Notes: a model not told the origin generated them from the sequence alone. A DNA stretch of 64,000 bases from Sphingomonas sp. Root720 (GCF_001428605.1 NZ_LMID01000013.1:349042-413041); one strand, 5' to 3'; positions 1 through 11,422 are shown, numbered from the stretch's first letter. Program-made: numbers and translations.

Positions 1-116
1 GCAACCTGGAACACCACGGCGTTGTGCTCCGAGAGCAGCGTCGTCTTTTCGGTGATGTGGGGCTTGAGCACCACGTCATAGTGGCGGTTGTCCACCACGG
101 CTTCCTTCTTAGCCAT
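1..116 (-). CDS. rplW: 50S ribosomal protein L23 (5' part only)
   Basis: The first 38 codons of L23 are visible and the gene runs off the left edge. The N-terminus begins [10 protein letters not shown] and continues with [14 protein letters not shown], the typical L23 start. L23 binds 23S rRNA at the peptide exit and docks SRP and trigger factor. The ATG lies inside the end of rplD, giving an 8-base overlap that implies translational coupling. It is the last visible gene of the S10-type cluster. Confidence 0.93.
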   Translation of the reverse strand, partial: MAKKEAVVDNRHYDVVLKPHITEKTTLLSEHNAVVFQV

Positions 117-735
117 TGAAGCGCGCCTCCAGCTTCTCGACCGCGGCGCGCGTCAGCACCAGCGTTTCATGCTTCAGGATGTCGTACACATTGGCGCCGA
201 CGGCGGGCATCACGTTGAGCTTCGGGATGTTCGAAGACGCCAGCGCGAAACCATTGTCGACCATGTCGCCGTCGATCACCAGCGTGGTGTTGCCGAAACC
301 GAGCTTGCCGATCTGAGCGAGCAGCACCTTGGTCTTGGCGTCGGCGACGGTGAGCGTGTCGAGCACGACAAGCTTGCCGTCCTTGGCCTTCGACGACAGC
401 GCCATCTTCAGGCCGAGCGCACGAACCTTCTTGTTCAGCGACGGATTGAAGTCGCGAACGCGCGGACCATGCGCCTTACCGCCGCCGATGAAGTTCGGGG
501 CGCGGCGATCGCCGTGACGAGCCGTACCGCCGCCCTTCTGGCGACCGAACTTCTTGCCGGTGCGGGCGACATCCGAACGCTCGCGGGCACCGCGGGCGGT
601 GCCGCGACGCTTCTCGAGCTGCCAGGTGACGACGCGGTGCAGGATGTCGGCGCGGGGCTCGACGGCGAAGATCTCGTCGTTGAGCTCGATATCGCCGGAT
701 GCCTTGGCGTCGAGGGTCTGAACCTTGACCTTCAT
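109..735 (-). CDS. rplD: 50S ribosomal protein L4
   Basis: A 208-residue protein of normal L4 length. It has the conserved glycine/arginine-rich internal loop ([23 protein letters not shown], shown here only as a region around residues 66-90) that reaches into the exit tunnel. It begins two bases after the rplC stop and overlaps rplW, so rplC-rplD-rplW are tightly coupled. In E. coli L4 also represses its own operon by attenuation. Whether it does so here is unknown, but a terminator-like hairpin lies ahead of rplC. Confidence 0.97.
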   Translation of the reverse strand: MKVKVQTLDAKASGDIELNDEIFAVEPRADILHRVVTWQLEKRRGTARGARERSDVARTGKKFGRQKGGGTARHGDRRAPNFIGGGKAHGPRVRDFNPSLNKKVRALGLKMALSSKAKDGKLVVLDTLTVADAKTKVLLAQIGKLGFGNTTLVIDGDMVDNGFALASSNIPKLNVMPAVGANVYDILKHETLVLTRAAVEKLEARFNG

Positions 736-737
736 GA

Positions 738-1493
738 TCAGCCCTCCTGGCCTTCGGTGGCCTCGGGAGCCGCGGTATCTTCCGCAGGCGTCTCGGCAGG
801 CGCATTGTTGCTGTTCGCGGCCGACTTCAGGCCCGCCGGGAACGGCGCGTCCTTGGGAGCGGCGATCTTGACCGAGTCCTTGACAAGCAGCCAGCCGCCC
901 TTCGAGCCCGGGACCGAGCCCTTGACGAAGAGGAGGCCGCGCTCGGCGTCGGTCTGGACGATCTCGAGGTTCTGCTGGGTGCGGTTCTTGTCGCCCATGT
1001 GGCCGGCCATCTTCTTGTTCTTGAAGACCTTGCCCGGATCCTGGCGCTGACCGGTCGAACCGAGCGAGCGGTGCGAGACCGAGACGCCGTGGGTGGCGCG
1101 CAGACCGCCGAAGCCCCAGCGCTTCATGCCGCCCTGGAAGCCCTTGCCCTGGGTGCTACCCTGGATGTCGACGAACTGGCCTGCGACATAATGGTCGGCG
1201 GAGAGTTCCGCGCCCACGTCGAGCAGACCGTCTTCCGACACGCGGAACTCGGCGAGGAAAGCCTTCGGCTCCACCTCGGCCTTGCCGAAATGGCCGCGCT
1301 CCGGCTTGGTGAGATTCTTCGGCTTGGCCGAGCCGGCACCGAGCTGGACGGCGACATAACCGTCACGGCCCTGCTCGCGGCGCGCCACGACCTGTACATT
1401 CTCCAGCGCCAGGACGGTGACCGGCACGTGCCGACCATCTTCCTGGAACAGGCGGGTCATCCCCATCTTCTTCGCGATCACGCCAGTGCGCAT
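738..1493 (-). CDS. rplC: 50S ribosomal protein L3
   Basis: A 251-residue L3 starting [16 protein letters not shown]. The reading frame stays open about 66 codons further upstream, but this ATG is preceded by a GGAAGGA ribosome binding site and matches the family start, so the extension is rejected. The core contains the conserved [10 protein letters not shown] and HRSLGSTG segments near the peptidyl transferase centre. The C-terminus has a low-complexity Ala/Glu/Thr/Pro tail of about 30 residues ([18 protein letters not shown]), an addition I recall in sphingomonad L3 proteins. It is the first gene after the hairpin at 1544-1569. Confidence 0.97.
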   Translation of the reverse strand: MRTGVIAKKMGMTRLFQEDGRHVPVTVLALENVQVVARREQGRDGYVAVQLGAGSAKPKNLTKPERGHFGKAEVEPKAFLAEFRVSEDGLLDVGAELSADHYVAGQFVDIQGSTQGKGFQGGMKRWGFGGLRATHGVSVSHRSLGSTGQRQDPGKVFKNKKMAGHMGDKNRTQQNLEIVQTDAERGLLFVKGSVPGSKGGWLLVKDSVKIAAPKDAPFPAGLKSAANSNNAPAETPAEDTAAPEATEGQEG

Positions 1494-1543
1494 GATCTGT
1501 TCCTTCCCAACAGAGGCTCGCGTTAGCGGCGAGCGTGCCAACG

Positions 1544-1569
1544 AAAAAAGCCCCGGTATCAACCGAAGC
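1544..1569 (-). terminator. Terminator-like hairpin (possible attenuator) between rpsJ and rplC
   Basis: On the minus-strand RNA, GCUUCGGU pairs with ACCGGGGC around a UGAU loop (8 bp, two G-U pairs) and is followed directly by six U. This is the form of an intrinsic terminator. It lies about 190 bases after the rpsJ stop and about 50 bases before the rplC start. A second small stem (GCTCGC/GCGAGC, near 1520-1538) lies between it and the rplC Shine-Dalgarno. Partial read-through would set the ratio of rpsJ to rplC expression. Confidence 0.6.
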
Positions 1570-1760
1570 CCCCAAGCCCAATTTTCGATAGCCCCCGCCT
1601 GGGCATGGATTTCGCATTGCTGCGAAAGGCGGGGACCAGACACCGGCACCTCTCCGAGGATCAGGCCGGTCGGTATCCCTATCTTCGCCACCCTCTCGAT
1701 CCCCGAAGGGAGAGAAATGACGAGCGCGGGAGCGATTCGCCCCCGCGCAGAGCCGGCCTC

Positions 1761-2072
1761 TTAGGCCAGTTTGATCTCGACATCAACACCCGCTGCAAGA
1801 TCGAGCTTCATCAGCGCGTCGACCGTCTGCGGGGTGGGCTGCACGATGTCCAGCAGCCGCTTGTAGGTCCGCACCTCGAACTGCTCGCGCGACTTCTTGT
1901 CGATGTGCGGGCCGCGGTTCACGGTGAACTTCTCGATGCGGGTGGGCAACGGGATCGGACCACGGATGAGCGCGCCGGTACGGCGGGCGGTGTCGGCGAT
2001 GTCGCCGGTAGCCTGATCGAGCACGCGATGGTCGAATGCCTTCAGGCGAATACGGATATTCTGCGTTTCCAT
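1761..2072 (-). CDS. rpsJ: 30S ribosomal protein S10
   Basis: A 103-residue S10 ([15 protein letters not shown] start, [19 protein letters not shown] core), full length. S10 is part of the 30S head and doubles as NusE in antitermination. It follows tuf by 113 bases and precedes rplC by 267 bases. That long gap, about 270 bases without a gene, holds the hairpin at 1544-1569. I see no convincing separate promoter in it. Confidence 0.97.
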   Translation of the reverse strand: METQNIRIRLKAFDHRVLDQATGDIADTARRTGALIRGPIPLPTRIEKFTVNRGPHIDKKSREQFEVRTYKRLLDIVQPTPQTVDALMKLDLAAGVDVEIKLA

Positions 2073-2138
2073 GTCCTACACCGATGCGAAAGAGCCGTGC
2101 GGCAATATTGCCGCTTTCCAACTTGTATACAAAGCGAA

Positions 2139-2166
2139 CCGGCCGGCCCCCGAGGGGGCCGGCCGG
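2139..2166 (-). terminator. Very GC-rich 12-bp hairpin after tuf
   Basis: Nineteen bases after the tuf stop the minus strand reads CCGGCCGGCCCC, a CTCG tetraloop, then GGGGCCGGCCGG: a perfect 12-bp stem. The tract after it (TTCGCTTTG) is only weakly T-rich. It could be a leaky terminator, an RNase barrier protecting tuf mRNA, or a processing site between tuf and rpsJ. Confidence 0.5.
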
Positions 2167-2185
2167 CCCGTTTCAACGCGCTATA

Positions 2186-3376
2186 TTACTTCGAGATCGA
2201 GCTGACAACCCCGGCGCCGACAGTGCGGCCGCCTTCACGGATCGAGAAGCGCAAGCCCTCTTCCATGGCGATCGGGGCGATGAGCTTGACGCCGAGCTTG
2301 ATGTTGTCGCCGGGCATGACCATCTCCGTGCCCTCGGGCAGTTCGACGGTGCCGGTCACGTCGGTCGTACGGAAGTAGAACTGCGGACGATAGTTCGCGA
2401 AGAACGGCGTGTGACGGCCACCCTCTTCCTTCGACAGGACGTAGACTTCCGACGAGAAGTCGGTGTGCGGCTTGATCGAGCCCGGCTTGCAGAGAACCTG
2501 GCCACGCTCGACTTCTTCGCGGCCGACGCCGCGGATCAGCGCACCGATGTTGTCGCCGGCCTGGCCCTGGTCGAGCAGCTTGCGGAACATCTCGACGCCC
2601 GTGACCGTGGTCTTGCGGGTGTCCTTGATGCCGACGATCTCGACTTCCTCGCCGACCTTGACGACGCCGGTCTCGACGCGGCCGGTGACGACGGTGCCGC
2701 GACCCGAGATCGAGAACACGTCCTCGATCGGCATCAGGAACGGCTTGTCGAGCGGACGCTCGGGCTGCGGGATGAACTCGTCGACCGCCTGCATCAGCTT
2801 GAGGACGGCGTCATGGCCGATCTCGGGCTTGGTGCCGTTGAGGGCGCAGACCGCCGAACCGGCGATGACGGGGATGTTGTCGCCGTCGAAGTCGTAGGAC
2901 GACAGCAGCTCGCGGATTTCGAGCTCGACGAGCTCGAGGATCTCGGCGTCGTCGACCAGGTCGACCTTGTTCATGAACACGACGAGCTGCGGCACGCCGA
3001 CCTGGCGGGCGAGCAGGATGTGCTCGCGGGTCTGCGGCATCGGGCCGTCGGTGGCCGAAACGACCAGGATGCCGCCGTCCATCTGCGCGGCGCCGGTGAT
3101 CATGTTCTTCACATAATCGGCGTGGCCCGGGCAATCGACGTGCGCATAGTGGCGCTTCTCGGTCTCATACTCGACGTGCGCGGTCGAGATGGTGATGCCG
3201 CGCTCGCGCTCTTCCGGAGCCTTGTCGATGTTGTCGTAGCTGGTGAAGGTCGCGCCGCCGGTCTCGGCGAGGACCTTGGTGATGGCTGCCGTGAGCGACG
3301 TCTTGCCATGGTCGACGTGGCCGATGGTGCCGATATTGCAGTGCGGCTTGGTCCGCTCAAACTTAGCCTTAGCCAT
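2186..3376 (-). CDS. tuf: Translation elongation factor Tu
   Basis: A 396-residue EF-Tu, full length. The GTPase motifs are all present: GHVDHGKT (P-loop), DCPGHADY (G3) and NKVDL (G4), followed by domains II and III ending in [12 protein letters not shown]. It delivers aminoacyl-tRNA to the ribosomal A site as a GTP complex. It is the last gene of the str operon rpsL-rpsG-fusA-tuf. No second tuf copy lies in this window. Confidence 0.99.
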   Translation of the reverse strand: MAKAKFERTKPHCNIGTIGHVDHGKTSLTAAITKVLAETGGATFTSYDNIDKAPEERERGITISTAHVEYETEKRHYAHVDCPGHADYVKNMITGAAQMDGGILVVSATDGPMPQTREHILLARQVGVPQLVVFMNKVDLVDDAEILELVELEIRELLSSYDFDGDNIPVIAGSAVCALNGTKPEIGHDAVLKLMQAVDEFIPQPERPLDKPFLMPIEDVFSISGRGTVVTGRVETGVVKVGEEVEIVGIKDTRKTTVTGVEMFRKLLDQGQAGDNIGALIRGVGREEVERGQVLCKPGSIKPHTDFSSEVYVLSKEEGGRHTPFFANYRPQFYFRTTDVTGTVELPEGTEMVMPGDNIKLGVKLIAPIAMEEGLRFSIREGGRTVGAGVVSSISK

Positions 3377-3452
3377 TTTTTGCCTCTTCTCTTCGAATCA
3401 ATTGCCGGACGCGCCGCCCGATGCGGACGCGCCCATAACCACAAATTACCGA

Positions 3453-5528
<2,076 letters not shown>

Positions 5529-5606
5529 GATCTTAAACTCCGATGTCGGGGGAGGGTTTTGACGACCCAGCCCCGACGATATGGGAACGAAGTGTTACAC
5601 TTTCGA

Positions 5607-5628
5607 GCCCACCCCTGGAGGGGCGGGC
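5607..5628 (-). other. Hairpin in the rpsG-fusA gap
   Basis: The minus strand reads GCCCGCCCCT, CC, AGGGGTGGGC, a near-perfect stem with one G-U pair and no U tract. It lies in the 116-base space between rpsG and fusA. It may be an mRNA processing or stability element; it does not look like a terminator. Confidence 0.35.
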
Positions 5629-5644
5629 CCGAGGTGCGACGCTG

Positions 5645-6115
5645 TTACCAGCGATAGTGCGAGAAGGCGCGGTTCGCTTCCGCCATGCGGTGCGTGTCTT
5701 CGCGCTTCTTGACGGCGTTGCCGCGATTGTTCGCGGCATCCATCAGCTCGCCCGAAAGACGGCCGGCCATGGTGTGCTCCGAACGCGCGCGGGCGGCGGA
5801 GATCAGCCAGCGGATCGCGAGCGCCTGCGAGCGCTCCGGACGAACCTCGACGGGAACCTGATAGGTCGCACCGCCGACGCGGCGGCTGCGGACCTCGATA
5901 CCCGGCTTCACATTGTTGAGCGCGTCATGGAACACGCCGAGCGGCTCGCGCTTGGCGCGGGTCTCGACGGTTTCGAGGGCGCCATAGACGATGCCTTCGG
6001 CGACGGACTTCTTTCCGTCGAGCATGACGCTGTTCATGAACTTGCTGAGCACGACATCCCCGAACTTCGGATCGGGAAGGATTTCGCGCTTTTCTGGGCG
6101 ACGACGACGAGCCAT
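5645..6115 (-). CDS. rpsG: 30S ribosomal protein S7
   Basis: A 156-residue S7 with the standard start [20 protein letters not shown] and an ending rich in aromatic and basic residues (FSHYRW). S7 nucleates assembly of the 30S head and contacts E-site tRNA; in E. coli it also represses the str operon. It lies 13 bases after rpsL, so the two are cotranscribed. Confidence 0.98.
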   Translation of the reverse strand: MARRRRPEKREILPDPKFGDVVLSKFMNSVMLDGKKSVAEGIVYGALETVETRAKREPLGVFHDALNNVKPGIEVRSRRVGGATYQVPVEVRPERSQALAIRWLISAARARSEHTMAGRLSGELMDAANNRGNAVKKREDTHRMAEANRAFSHYRW

Positions 6116-6128
6116 TTCGATCTACCTC

Positions 6129-6500
6129 TTACTTGGGACGCTTGGCGCCGTATTTCGAACGGCTCTGCTTGCGATCCTTGACACCCTGCGTGTCGAGCAC
6201 GCCGCGGAGAACGTGATAGCGCACGCCCGGAAGGTCGCGCACACGGCCGCCGCGGATCAGGACCACCGAGTGCTCCTGGAGGTTATGGCCTTCACCCGGA
6301 ATATAGCTGATCACTTCGCGGCTGTTGGTCAGGCGGACCTTGGCCACCTTGCGCAGCGCCGAGTTCGGCTTCTTCGGGGTCGTCGTGTAGACGCGCGTGC
6401 AAACGCCGCGCTTCTGCGGATTCTTTTCCATCGCAGGGACCTTCGACTTGGCCTTCTGCGGTTCGCGACCCTTGCGGATCAGCTGGTTGATCGTTGGCAT
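6129..6500 (-). CDS. rpsL: 30S ribosomal protein S12
   Basis: A 123-residue S12 starting [12 protein letters not shown]. An in-frame GTG four codons upstream is possible, but the ATG has a GAAGG motif five bases before it and matches the family start. The decoding-centre segment [11 protein letters not shown] keeps lysine, the streptomycin-sensitive state, and the [10 protein letters not shown] loop is intact. It is the first gene of the str operon, about 180 bases after the promoter at 6681-6709. Confidence 0.98.
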
Positions 6501-6680
6501 GAAGCCCTTCACCTCTAAGAGTTACTTTACTGATGCCCGAATCGCCTTCCCGCCTCCCGCACGCGGACAAACGGAAATGCAGCAAGGCCCCGGCGGTCTC
6601 TGCAGACCTCCCAGGCCATCACACGCATCAGCAATGTTTCAAGCGGCCCAGGACCGCAAACCGACCCTGAGCAGGGCGCG

Positions 6681-6709
6681 CCTATAGAGAAGGACTCGGA
6701 TCGGGTCAA
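6681..6709 (-). promoter_or_regulatory. Sigma70-type promoter of the str operon
   Basis: On the minus strand TTGACC (6704-6709), a 17-base spacer and TATAGG (6681-6686) make a strong housekeeping promoter. Transcription would begin near 6674, leaving a leader of about 170 bases before rpsL. I see no leader gene in it. Confidence 0.7.
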
Positions 6710-6766
6710 CCGGTGGAACCGCCGGATTTTGGCGATGGTTGTGCTCGTTACCCGATCGAAAGGCCG

Positions 6767-7123
6767 ATGATGCACCGTCCGATTCTCGCTTTGCTCCTCA
6801 CCGCCCTGCCCCTGGCCCTGCCCATGGCGGCCCGCGCGGCGAGCTTCGACTGCGCGCGTGCCAGCCATGCGGACGAACGGGCGGTCTGCGCCGATCGCGC
6901 GCTCAACGACCGCGACGTGACGATGTCGGTGCTCTACCGGCTCGACCAGCGCTTCGTCCCGATGGGCTCGCGCGACGTGATCCGCCGCGACCAGGCTGCC
7001 TGGCTCGGCCGGCGACGGGCCTGCGGCGCGAACACCGCCTGCCTCGCCCGTACCTACGACCGGCGGATCGCCGAGCTGCAGGCCGTGATCGACAGCCGGG
7101 TCTATCCGCGCGGACCGTTCTGA
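6767..7123 (+). CDS. Secreted lysozyme-inhibitor LprI-like (DUF1311) protein
   Basis: A 118-residue protein with a signal peptide (hydrophobic LALLLTALPLALPMAARA, cleavage likely at ARA-AS). The mature part has the LprI/DUF1311 pattern: an FDCA..S..ER.VCAD.ALN.RD start, a central DQAAWLGRRRACG segment and a CLA.TYDRRIAEL end, with four cysteines suited to two disulfides. Members are periplasmic and some inhibit lysozyme; the role here is unproven. Two adjacent ATGs occur (6767 and 6770). Confidence 0.8.
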   Translation: MMHRPILALLLTALPLALPMAARAASFDCARASHADERAVCADRALNDRDVTMSVLYRLDQRFVPMGSRDVIRRDQAAWLGRRRACGANTACLARTYDRRIAELQAVIDSRVYPRGPF

Positions 7124-7157
7124 CCGCACCATGTAGGAATGCGGTCGGCCCGGTCGC

Positions 7158-8069
7158 TCAGGGTTTCGCCTGGGGCTTGATGTAGATGGCGCGGATCGAC
7201 GGCCAGCGCTCGCGCAGCTCGGTCTCGGTCTCGGCGATCATCGCCTCTACCCGTCCCACCGGCACCTCGTCCTCGAAGTCCACCGCCAGACCGAGGAAGA
7301 TGTTGCGCGGGCCGATATGGATCGTGATGATCTCGTTGACGCCGGTCACTTCGGGGCGCCGGGTCACGGCGGCGCGCACCGCAGCCTCCAGCGCGGGATC
7401 GGCCGGCTCGCCGATCAGCAGGTCCTTCGACTCGCGCGCCAGCGCCAGCGCCACGCCCGCCAGCGCCAGGCCGATGACGATCGAGGCGACGCCGTCCCAG
7501 CGCGGATCGCCGGTCAGGAGGCTGAGGGTGATGCCGGCGGCCGCCACGAACAGGCCGAACATCGCCGCCGAATCCTCGAACAGGACGATGAAGGTCGGCG
7601 GGTCTTTCGACCGGCGGATGGCTTCCCACCAGCCATGGTCCCCCTTGGCCGCGCCGAACTCGCGCACGGCGATGCCCCAGCTCGCCCCCTCGAGCAGCAG
7701 CGACAGCCCCAGCACGATATAGTTGATCAGCGGCGACCGGATCGGTTCGGGATCGCTGATATGGACGACGCCCTCATAGATCGACAGGCCCGCGCCGGTC
7801 GAAAAGATCAGGATCGCGACGACGAAGCTCCAGAAATAGAGCTCGCGGCCATAGCCGAGCGGATGCCACTCGTCGGGCGGGCGCGACGACCGCTTCTGAC
7901 CGTAGAGCAGCAACAGCTGGTTGAGGCTGTCGACGACCGAATGGAAGCCCTCGGTCAGCATCGCCGAAGACCCGGTGATCGTCGCCGCGACGAACTTCGC
8001 GATGGCGATGCCCAAGTTGGCGGCCAGCGCGGCGAACAGGATCAGCCGGCTCTCGGGCGGTTCGGTCAT
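7158..8069 (-). CDS. Cation diffusion facilitator family transporter
   Basis: A 303-residue CDF protein. The start chosen (MTEPPESRLIL) has an AGGAG site six bases upstream; the open frame extends further but without coding character. Several membrane segments are seen, with metal-site motifs EGFHSVVDSLNQ in TM2 and EDSAAMFG in TM5. A C-terminal cytoplasmic domain (residues about 215-300) resembles the CDF ferredoxin-like fold. It would exchange divalent metal (Zn, Fe or Mn) for protons at the inner membrane. The metal cannot be told from sequence. Confidence 0.9.
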   Translation of the reverse strand: MTEPPESRLILFAALAANLGIAIAKFVAATITGSSAMLTEGFHSVVDSLNQLLLLYGQKRSSRPPDEWHPLGYGRELYFWSFVVAILIFSTGAGLSIYEGVVHISDPEPIRSPLINYIVLGLSLLLEGASWGIAVREFGAAKGDHGWWEAIRRSKDPPTFIVLFEDSAAMFGLFVAAAGITLSLLTGDPRWDGVASIVIGLALAGVALALARESKDLLIGEPADPALEAAVRAAVTRRPEVTGVNEIITIHIGPRNIFLGLAVDFEDEVPVGRVEAMIAETETELRERWPSIRAIYIKPQAKP

Positions 8070-8232
8070 CGGGCTCCTGCGGTGGCGGCGGCGGGCAGGC
8101 GCGGCAGATCGCCCCCTTTCCACATCCGGAACGAGCCATAGGTTGCCTTGTTCCGCCAGGCAAATTTTCGCGCCGCGATGGATCGGCTTGGGGTCGTCGG
8201 CCGTTTTCATCCCATCGTCAGGGAGGTTTGCC

Positions 8233-9513
8233 ATGTTGAGTACCGGCACCCGGTTCGACCCCGTTTCTCGGCCCGCCAGCCGAGCTTTCATGCGGCCCGC
8301 GCCGCGCCACTTCGGATGGAAACGCTGGCTCGCGGCCCTGCCGCTGGCCGCCGTCGCGGGTCTCGCCTTCAACGCCAGCGCGCCCGCCGGAACGCCATCG
8401 CCCGAAAGCGTCGCCGCCGTTCCCGAGCAGGTGCAAGGGCAATGGTCGCTCGCCAGTGCCCGCGACCTGCTCGCCGTCATCGAAGAGTCCGCAGGCGAGG
8501 GATTGAATCCCGCCGATTACAATCCCGACGCGTTGCGCGCGGCGATCGAAGCGAAGCGGGGCGGGCCGGCGCTCGACGCGCTCGCCACCGCCTCGGCGCT
8601 GCGGATCGCCCATGATTACGCCGACGGCCGGGTGGACGACAAGGCGGCGCTCGACTGGCATATCGATGCACCGGCCGACCTGAACCTTATCGCCGCCGGG
8701 CTGGCCGAAGCGCTCGACCAGGGCCGGTTGGGCAAGTGGCTGCGCGGCCTGCTGCCCGACAATGATCAATATCGCGCGCTCAGGGCCGCTTATGCCGGCG
8801 CGCGTGGCGACGATGCGCTTCGCGCCCAGCTGCGCGCCAATCTCGAGCGCTGGCGCTGGATGCCGCGCGAGCTGGGCGACCGCTACATCTACGTCAACGT
8901 TCCCAGCTACCGCCTCTCGGTGATGAGCGGCGGGCTCGAGGAAGCGACCTATAACGTCGTGGTCGGCTCGCCGAAAACCCCGACCCCGCAGCTCGCGCTC
9001 CATGCCCAGTCGGTGGTCGCCAACCCGGGCTGGACGGTGCCGCAGAGCATCATCAAGTCGGGGGGCCTGCGCGGCAAGGGTTTCCGCTGGACCAAGCGGG
9101 CCGACGGCAGCCTCTCGGCCTGGCAGCCGCCGGGGCCGACCAACGCGCTCGGCCGGATCAAGATCGACATGCCCAACCCGCATGCCATCTATCTGCACGA
9201 CACCCCCAACCACGCGGTCTTTTCCCGGGAGAACCGGGCGCTCAGCCATGGCTGCGTCCGCGTCGAGAATATCGAGGACCTGGCGGCGATGCTCCAGGGC
9301 GGCGACGGGCTCGACGACGCGCTGGCCGAGCCCAGCCGGACGAAGACCTTCCAGCTCGAGAAGAGCATGCCCGTCTACCTCGTCTATTTTACGGCGCAGG
9401 CCGATCCGGACGGAACGATCCGCTACGTCGGCGATCCCTATGGCCGAGACCGGGCGCTGCTCGCCAAGCTGGGAGCGCCCGGCGGGGAAGCCGTGCAGGT
9501 CGCCACGCGCTGA
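8233..9513 (+). CDS. L,D-transpeptidase of the YcbB/LdtD type
   Basis: A 426-residue protein with an excellent AGGGAGG site before the ATG. An N-terminal cytoplasmic stretch is followed by one membrane/signal segment (residues about 31-48, WLAALPLAAVAGLAF). A peptidoglycan-binding-like scaffold follows, then a YkuD catalytic domain with HDTPN and the SHGCVR signature (catalytic Cys about residue 341). It would form 3-3 cross-links or attach proteins to peptidoglycan in the periplasm, with tetrapeptide stems as donors. The next two genes are also peptidoglycan enzymes, on the same strand. Confidence 0.92.
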   Translation: MLSTGTRFDPVSRPASRAFMRPAPRHFGWKRWLAALPLAAVAGLAFNASAPAGTPSPESVAAVPEQVQGQWSLASARDLLAVIEESAGEGLNPADYNPDALRAAIEAKRGGPALDALATASALRIAHDYADGRVDDKAALDWHIDAPADLNLIAAGLAEALDQGRLGKWLRGLLPDNDQYRALRAAYAGARGDDALRAQLRANLERWRWMPRELGDRYIYVNVPSYRLSVMSGGLEEATYNVVVGSPKTPTPQLALHAQSVVANPGWTVPQSIIKSGGLRGKGFRWTKRADGSLSAWQPPGPTNALGRIKIDMPNPHAIYLHDTPNHAVFSRENRALSHGCVRVENIEDLAAMLQGGDGLDDALAEPSRTKTFQLEKSMPVYLVYFTAQADPDGTIRYVGDPYGRDRALLAKLGAPGGEAVQVATR

Positions 9514-9524
9514 AGGCCATCACC

Positions 9525-9551
9525 GCCCGGGCCGTCGACGAAAGCCCGGGC
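9525..9551. other. Perfect inverted repeat downstream of the L,D-transpeptidase
   Basis: GCCCGGGC occurs twice, 11 bases apart, forming an 8-bp perfect stem just after the stop codon at 9513. There is no T tract, so it may be a transcript-end stabiliser. The remainder of this gap to 9719 shows no gene. Confidence 0.4.
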
Positions 9552-9719
9552 ACCCGATCCTGCGAATCCCGGCGACGATCGCAGGGGTGGCGATGAACCG
9601 TGCAAAGTCCACGCCCGGCGCGCGGCTATAGGGGAACAAACGTCTACTTCGGCAATGAAATGTCGGCCCATCTCTGCTAAATAACTGACATAGTTCAGTG
9701 TATAGAGCGGGTTGGGCAT

Positions 9720-10358
9720 TTGCAGAATATCATCGACACGCCGGTCAACCGGCGCGGCTTGCTAAGTGCGGGGATCTTCGGCGGACTGGCAGTGGCAGCG
9801 GGCGGTACTTCGGTCGCCGCGCCGCTCATTCCGGCTCCGCGTCTCCGTCCCGAAGTGCGGGCCCGGGCCCTGGCGGCAATGAGCCGGCATGTCGGCCGCA
9901 TCAAGGTGCGCGACCTCATCGGCATATGCGATTTCGACGATTCCTCGGCGACGCCGCGCTTCCACCTGCTCGACGTCGCGTCGGGCAAGGTCGACAGCCT
10001 GCTCGTCGCGCATGGTCGCGGATCGGATCCGTCGCATACCGGCTGGCTGCAGAAATTCTCCAACGTGATGGGATCGGCCGCTTCGTCGAGCGGCGCCTTC
10101 ATCACCGCCGAGGAATATTATGGCAACCACGGCCGCTCGCGGCGGGTCGACGGCCTCGACGGAAGCAACAACAACGCCCGCGCCCGTGCGGTCGTCATCC
10201 ATGGCGCCTGGTATGCCGAGCGGCAAATGATCGCCCAGCATGGCAAGCTGGGGCGCTCGGAGGGTTGCTTCGCCTTCGGGGAGAGCGATCTTGCGCAAGT
10301 CATGGCGCGGCTCGGGCCGGGCCGGCTGATCTATGCCGACAAGGTCGACCGTGCGTAA
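9720..10358 (+). CDS. Murein L,D-transpeptidase catalytic domain family protein (YkuD_2 type)
   Basis: A 212-residue exported protein. The start is TTG; no better in-frame start precedes the signal region. NRRGLLSAGIFGGLAVA has a twin-arginine-like pair ahead of a hydrophobic stretch. The catalytic part carries VVIHGAWYAE and GKLGRSEGCFAF, the His and Ser-x-Gly-Cys pattern of the second YkuD-like family (errK/YkuD_2). It likely acts on peptidoglycan. It lies between a classical L,D-transpeptidase and a D,D-carboxypeptidase. Confidence 0.85.
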   Translation: MQNIIDTPVNRRGLLSAGIFGGLAVAAGGTSVAAPLIPAPRLRPEVRARALAAMSRHVGRIKVRDLIGICDFDDSSATPRFHLLDVASGKVDSLLVAHGRGSDPSHTGWLQKFSNVMGSAASSSGAFITAEEYYGNHGRSRRVDGLDGSNNNARARAVVIHGAWYAERQMIAQHGKLGRSEGCFAFGESDLAQVMARLGPGRLIYADKVDRA

Positions 10359-10462
10359 AATGAGTCGAAGCGCATGAAAGGCGGCTTCGGACCCGCTGTC
10401 GCGATTCCGAAAAATGCTTTAGATTCAATCCCGTCTAGTCAATAACAGAGGGGACTGGATCG

Positions 10463-11422
10463 GTGACTGGATTTGCGTTCGCACGATGGCTGGCCTGCCT
10501 GGCGCTGGCCCTGCCGCTGACGATCCCGGCGGCCGCGCCGGTCGGGGCGGTCAGTCCGCTCGGCGCCCCGCGCTTCGCCGCGGTGCTGATGGACGCCGAC
10601 ACCAACGAGATCCTCTACGCCGAACAGCCGACGGCGATCCGCCATCCGGCGTCGATCACCAAGGTCATGACCCTCTATCTGGTGTTCGACGCGCTCGACG
10701 CCGGCCGGCTGCGCCTCGACGACCGGGTGGTGATGACGCCGCACGCTGCCAGCCAGCGGCCTTCCAAGCTCGGCCTCGGCGTCGGCCAGTCGCTGTCGGT
10801 CGCCGATGCGATCAGCGTCGTCGCGGTCAAGTCGGCCAACGACGTCGCGGTGGCGCTGGCCGAGAAAGTCGGCGGTACCGAAGCCAATTTCGCCCGGCTG
10901 ATGACCGCCAAGGCCCGCCAGCTCGGCATGCGCCAGACCGTCTTCGCCAATGCCAGCGGGCTGCCCGATCCGGCGCATTTCACCTCGGCGCAGGACATCG
11001 CGATCCTCTCCGCCGCGATGATCCGCAACCACCCGGCCCGTTATCACTGCTTCTCGGAGCGGAGCTTCAGCTACGGCAAGCTGCGGATGGCCAATCACAA
11101 CAAGCTGCTGGGCAATGTCGTCGGCCTCGACGGGATCAAGACCGGCTTCACCAACGACAGCGGCTTCACCCTTACTGCCTCCGCGGTCCGCGACGGCCGC
11201 CGCCTAATCGCGGTGGTGCTCGGCTCGCCGTCGGGCTGGCAGCGCGACCGTGACATCACCTCGCTGCTCAACGCCGGCTTCACCGCGCTCGACATCCGCC
11301 GCGCCGGCCGGTCGGAAGACATGGTGGCGCTGCTCTCGAGTTCGGGCTTCGCCCTGAACCGCGGCCTGCGCCCGATGCCGCGCATCGCCGCGCTGCAGGT
11401 CGAGGAAGGCGATACCGAATAG
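10463..11422 (+). CDS. D-alanyl-D-alanine carboxypeptidase (S11, PBP5/6-like)
   Basis: A 319-residue penicillin-binding protein, GTG start with a GAGGGGA site upstream. The signal peptide covers about residues 1-29. Active-site motifs are SITK (nucleophile Ser about 64), SAN and KTG, in S11 order. It removes the terminal D-Ala from pentapeptide stems, making the tetrapeptides that L,D-transpeptidases use, which fits its two upstream neighbours. The usual PBP5 C-terminal beta domain and amphipathic anchor appear very short or absent. Confidence 0.93.
   Translation: MTGFAFARWLACLALALPLTIPAAAPVGAVSPLGAPRFAAVLMDADTNEILYAEQPTAIRHPASITKVMTLYLVFDALDAGRLRLDDRVVMTPHAASQRPSKLGLGVGQSLSVADAISVVAVKSANDVAVALAEKVGGTEANFARLMTAKARQLGMRQTVFANASGLPDPAHFTSAQDIAILSAAMIRNHPARYHCFSERSFSYGKLRMANHNKLLGNVVGLDGIKTGFTNDSGFTLTASAVRDGRRLIAVVLGSPSGWQRDRDITSLLNAGFTALDIRRAGRSEDMVALLSSSGFALNRGLRPMPRIAALQVEEGDTE

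Noticed and set aside
1494-1691. N-terminal extension of rplC
   Set aside because: The open frame has no ribosome site and no L3 similarity; the ATG at 1493 with GGAAGGA is the family start.
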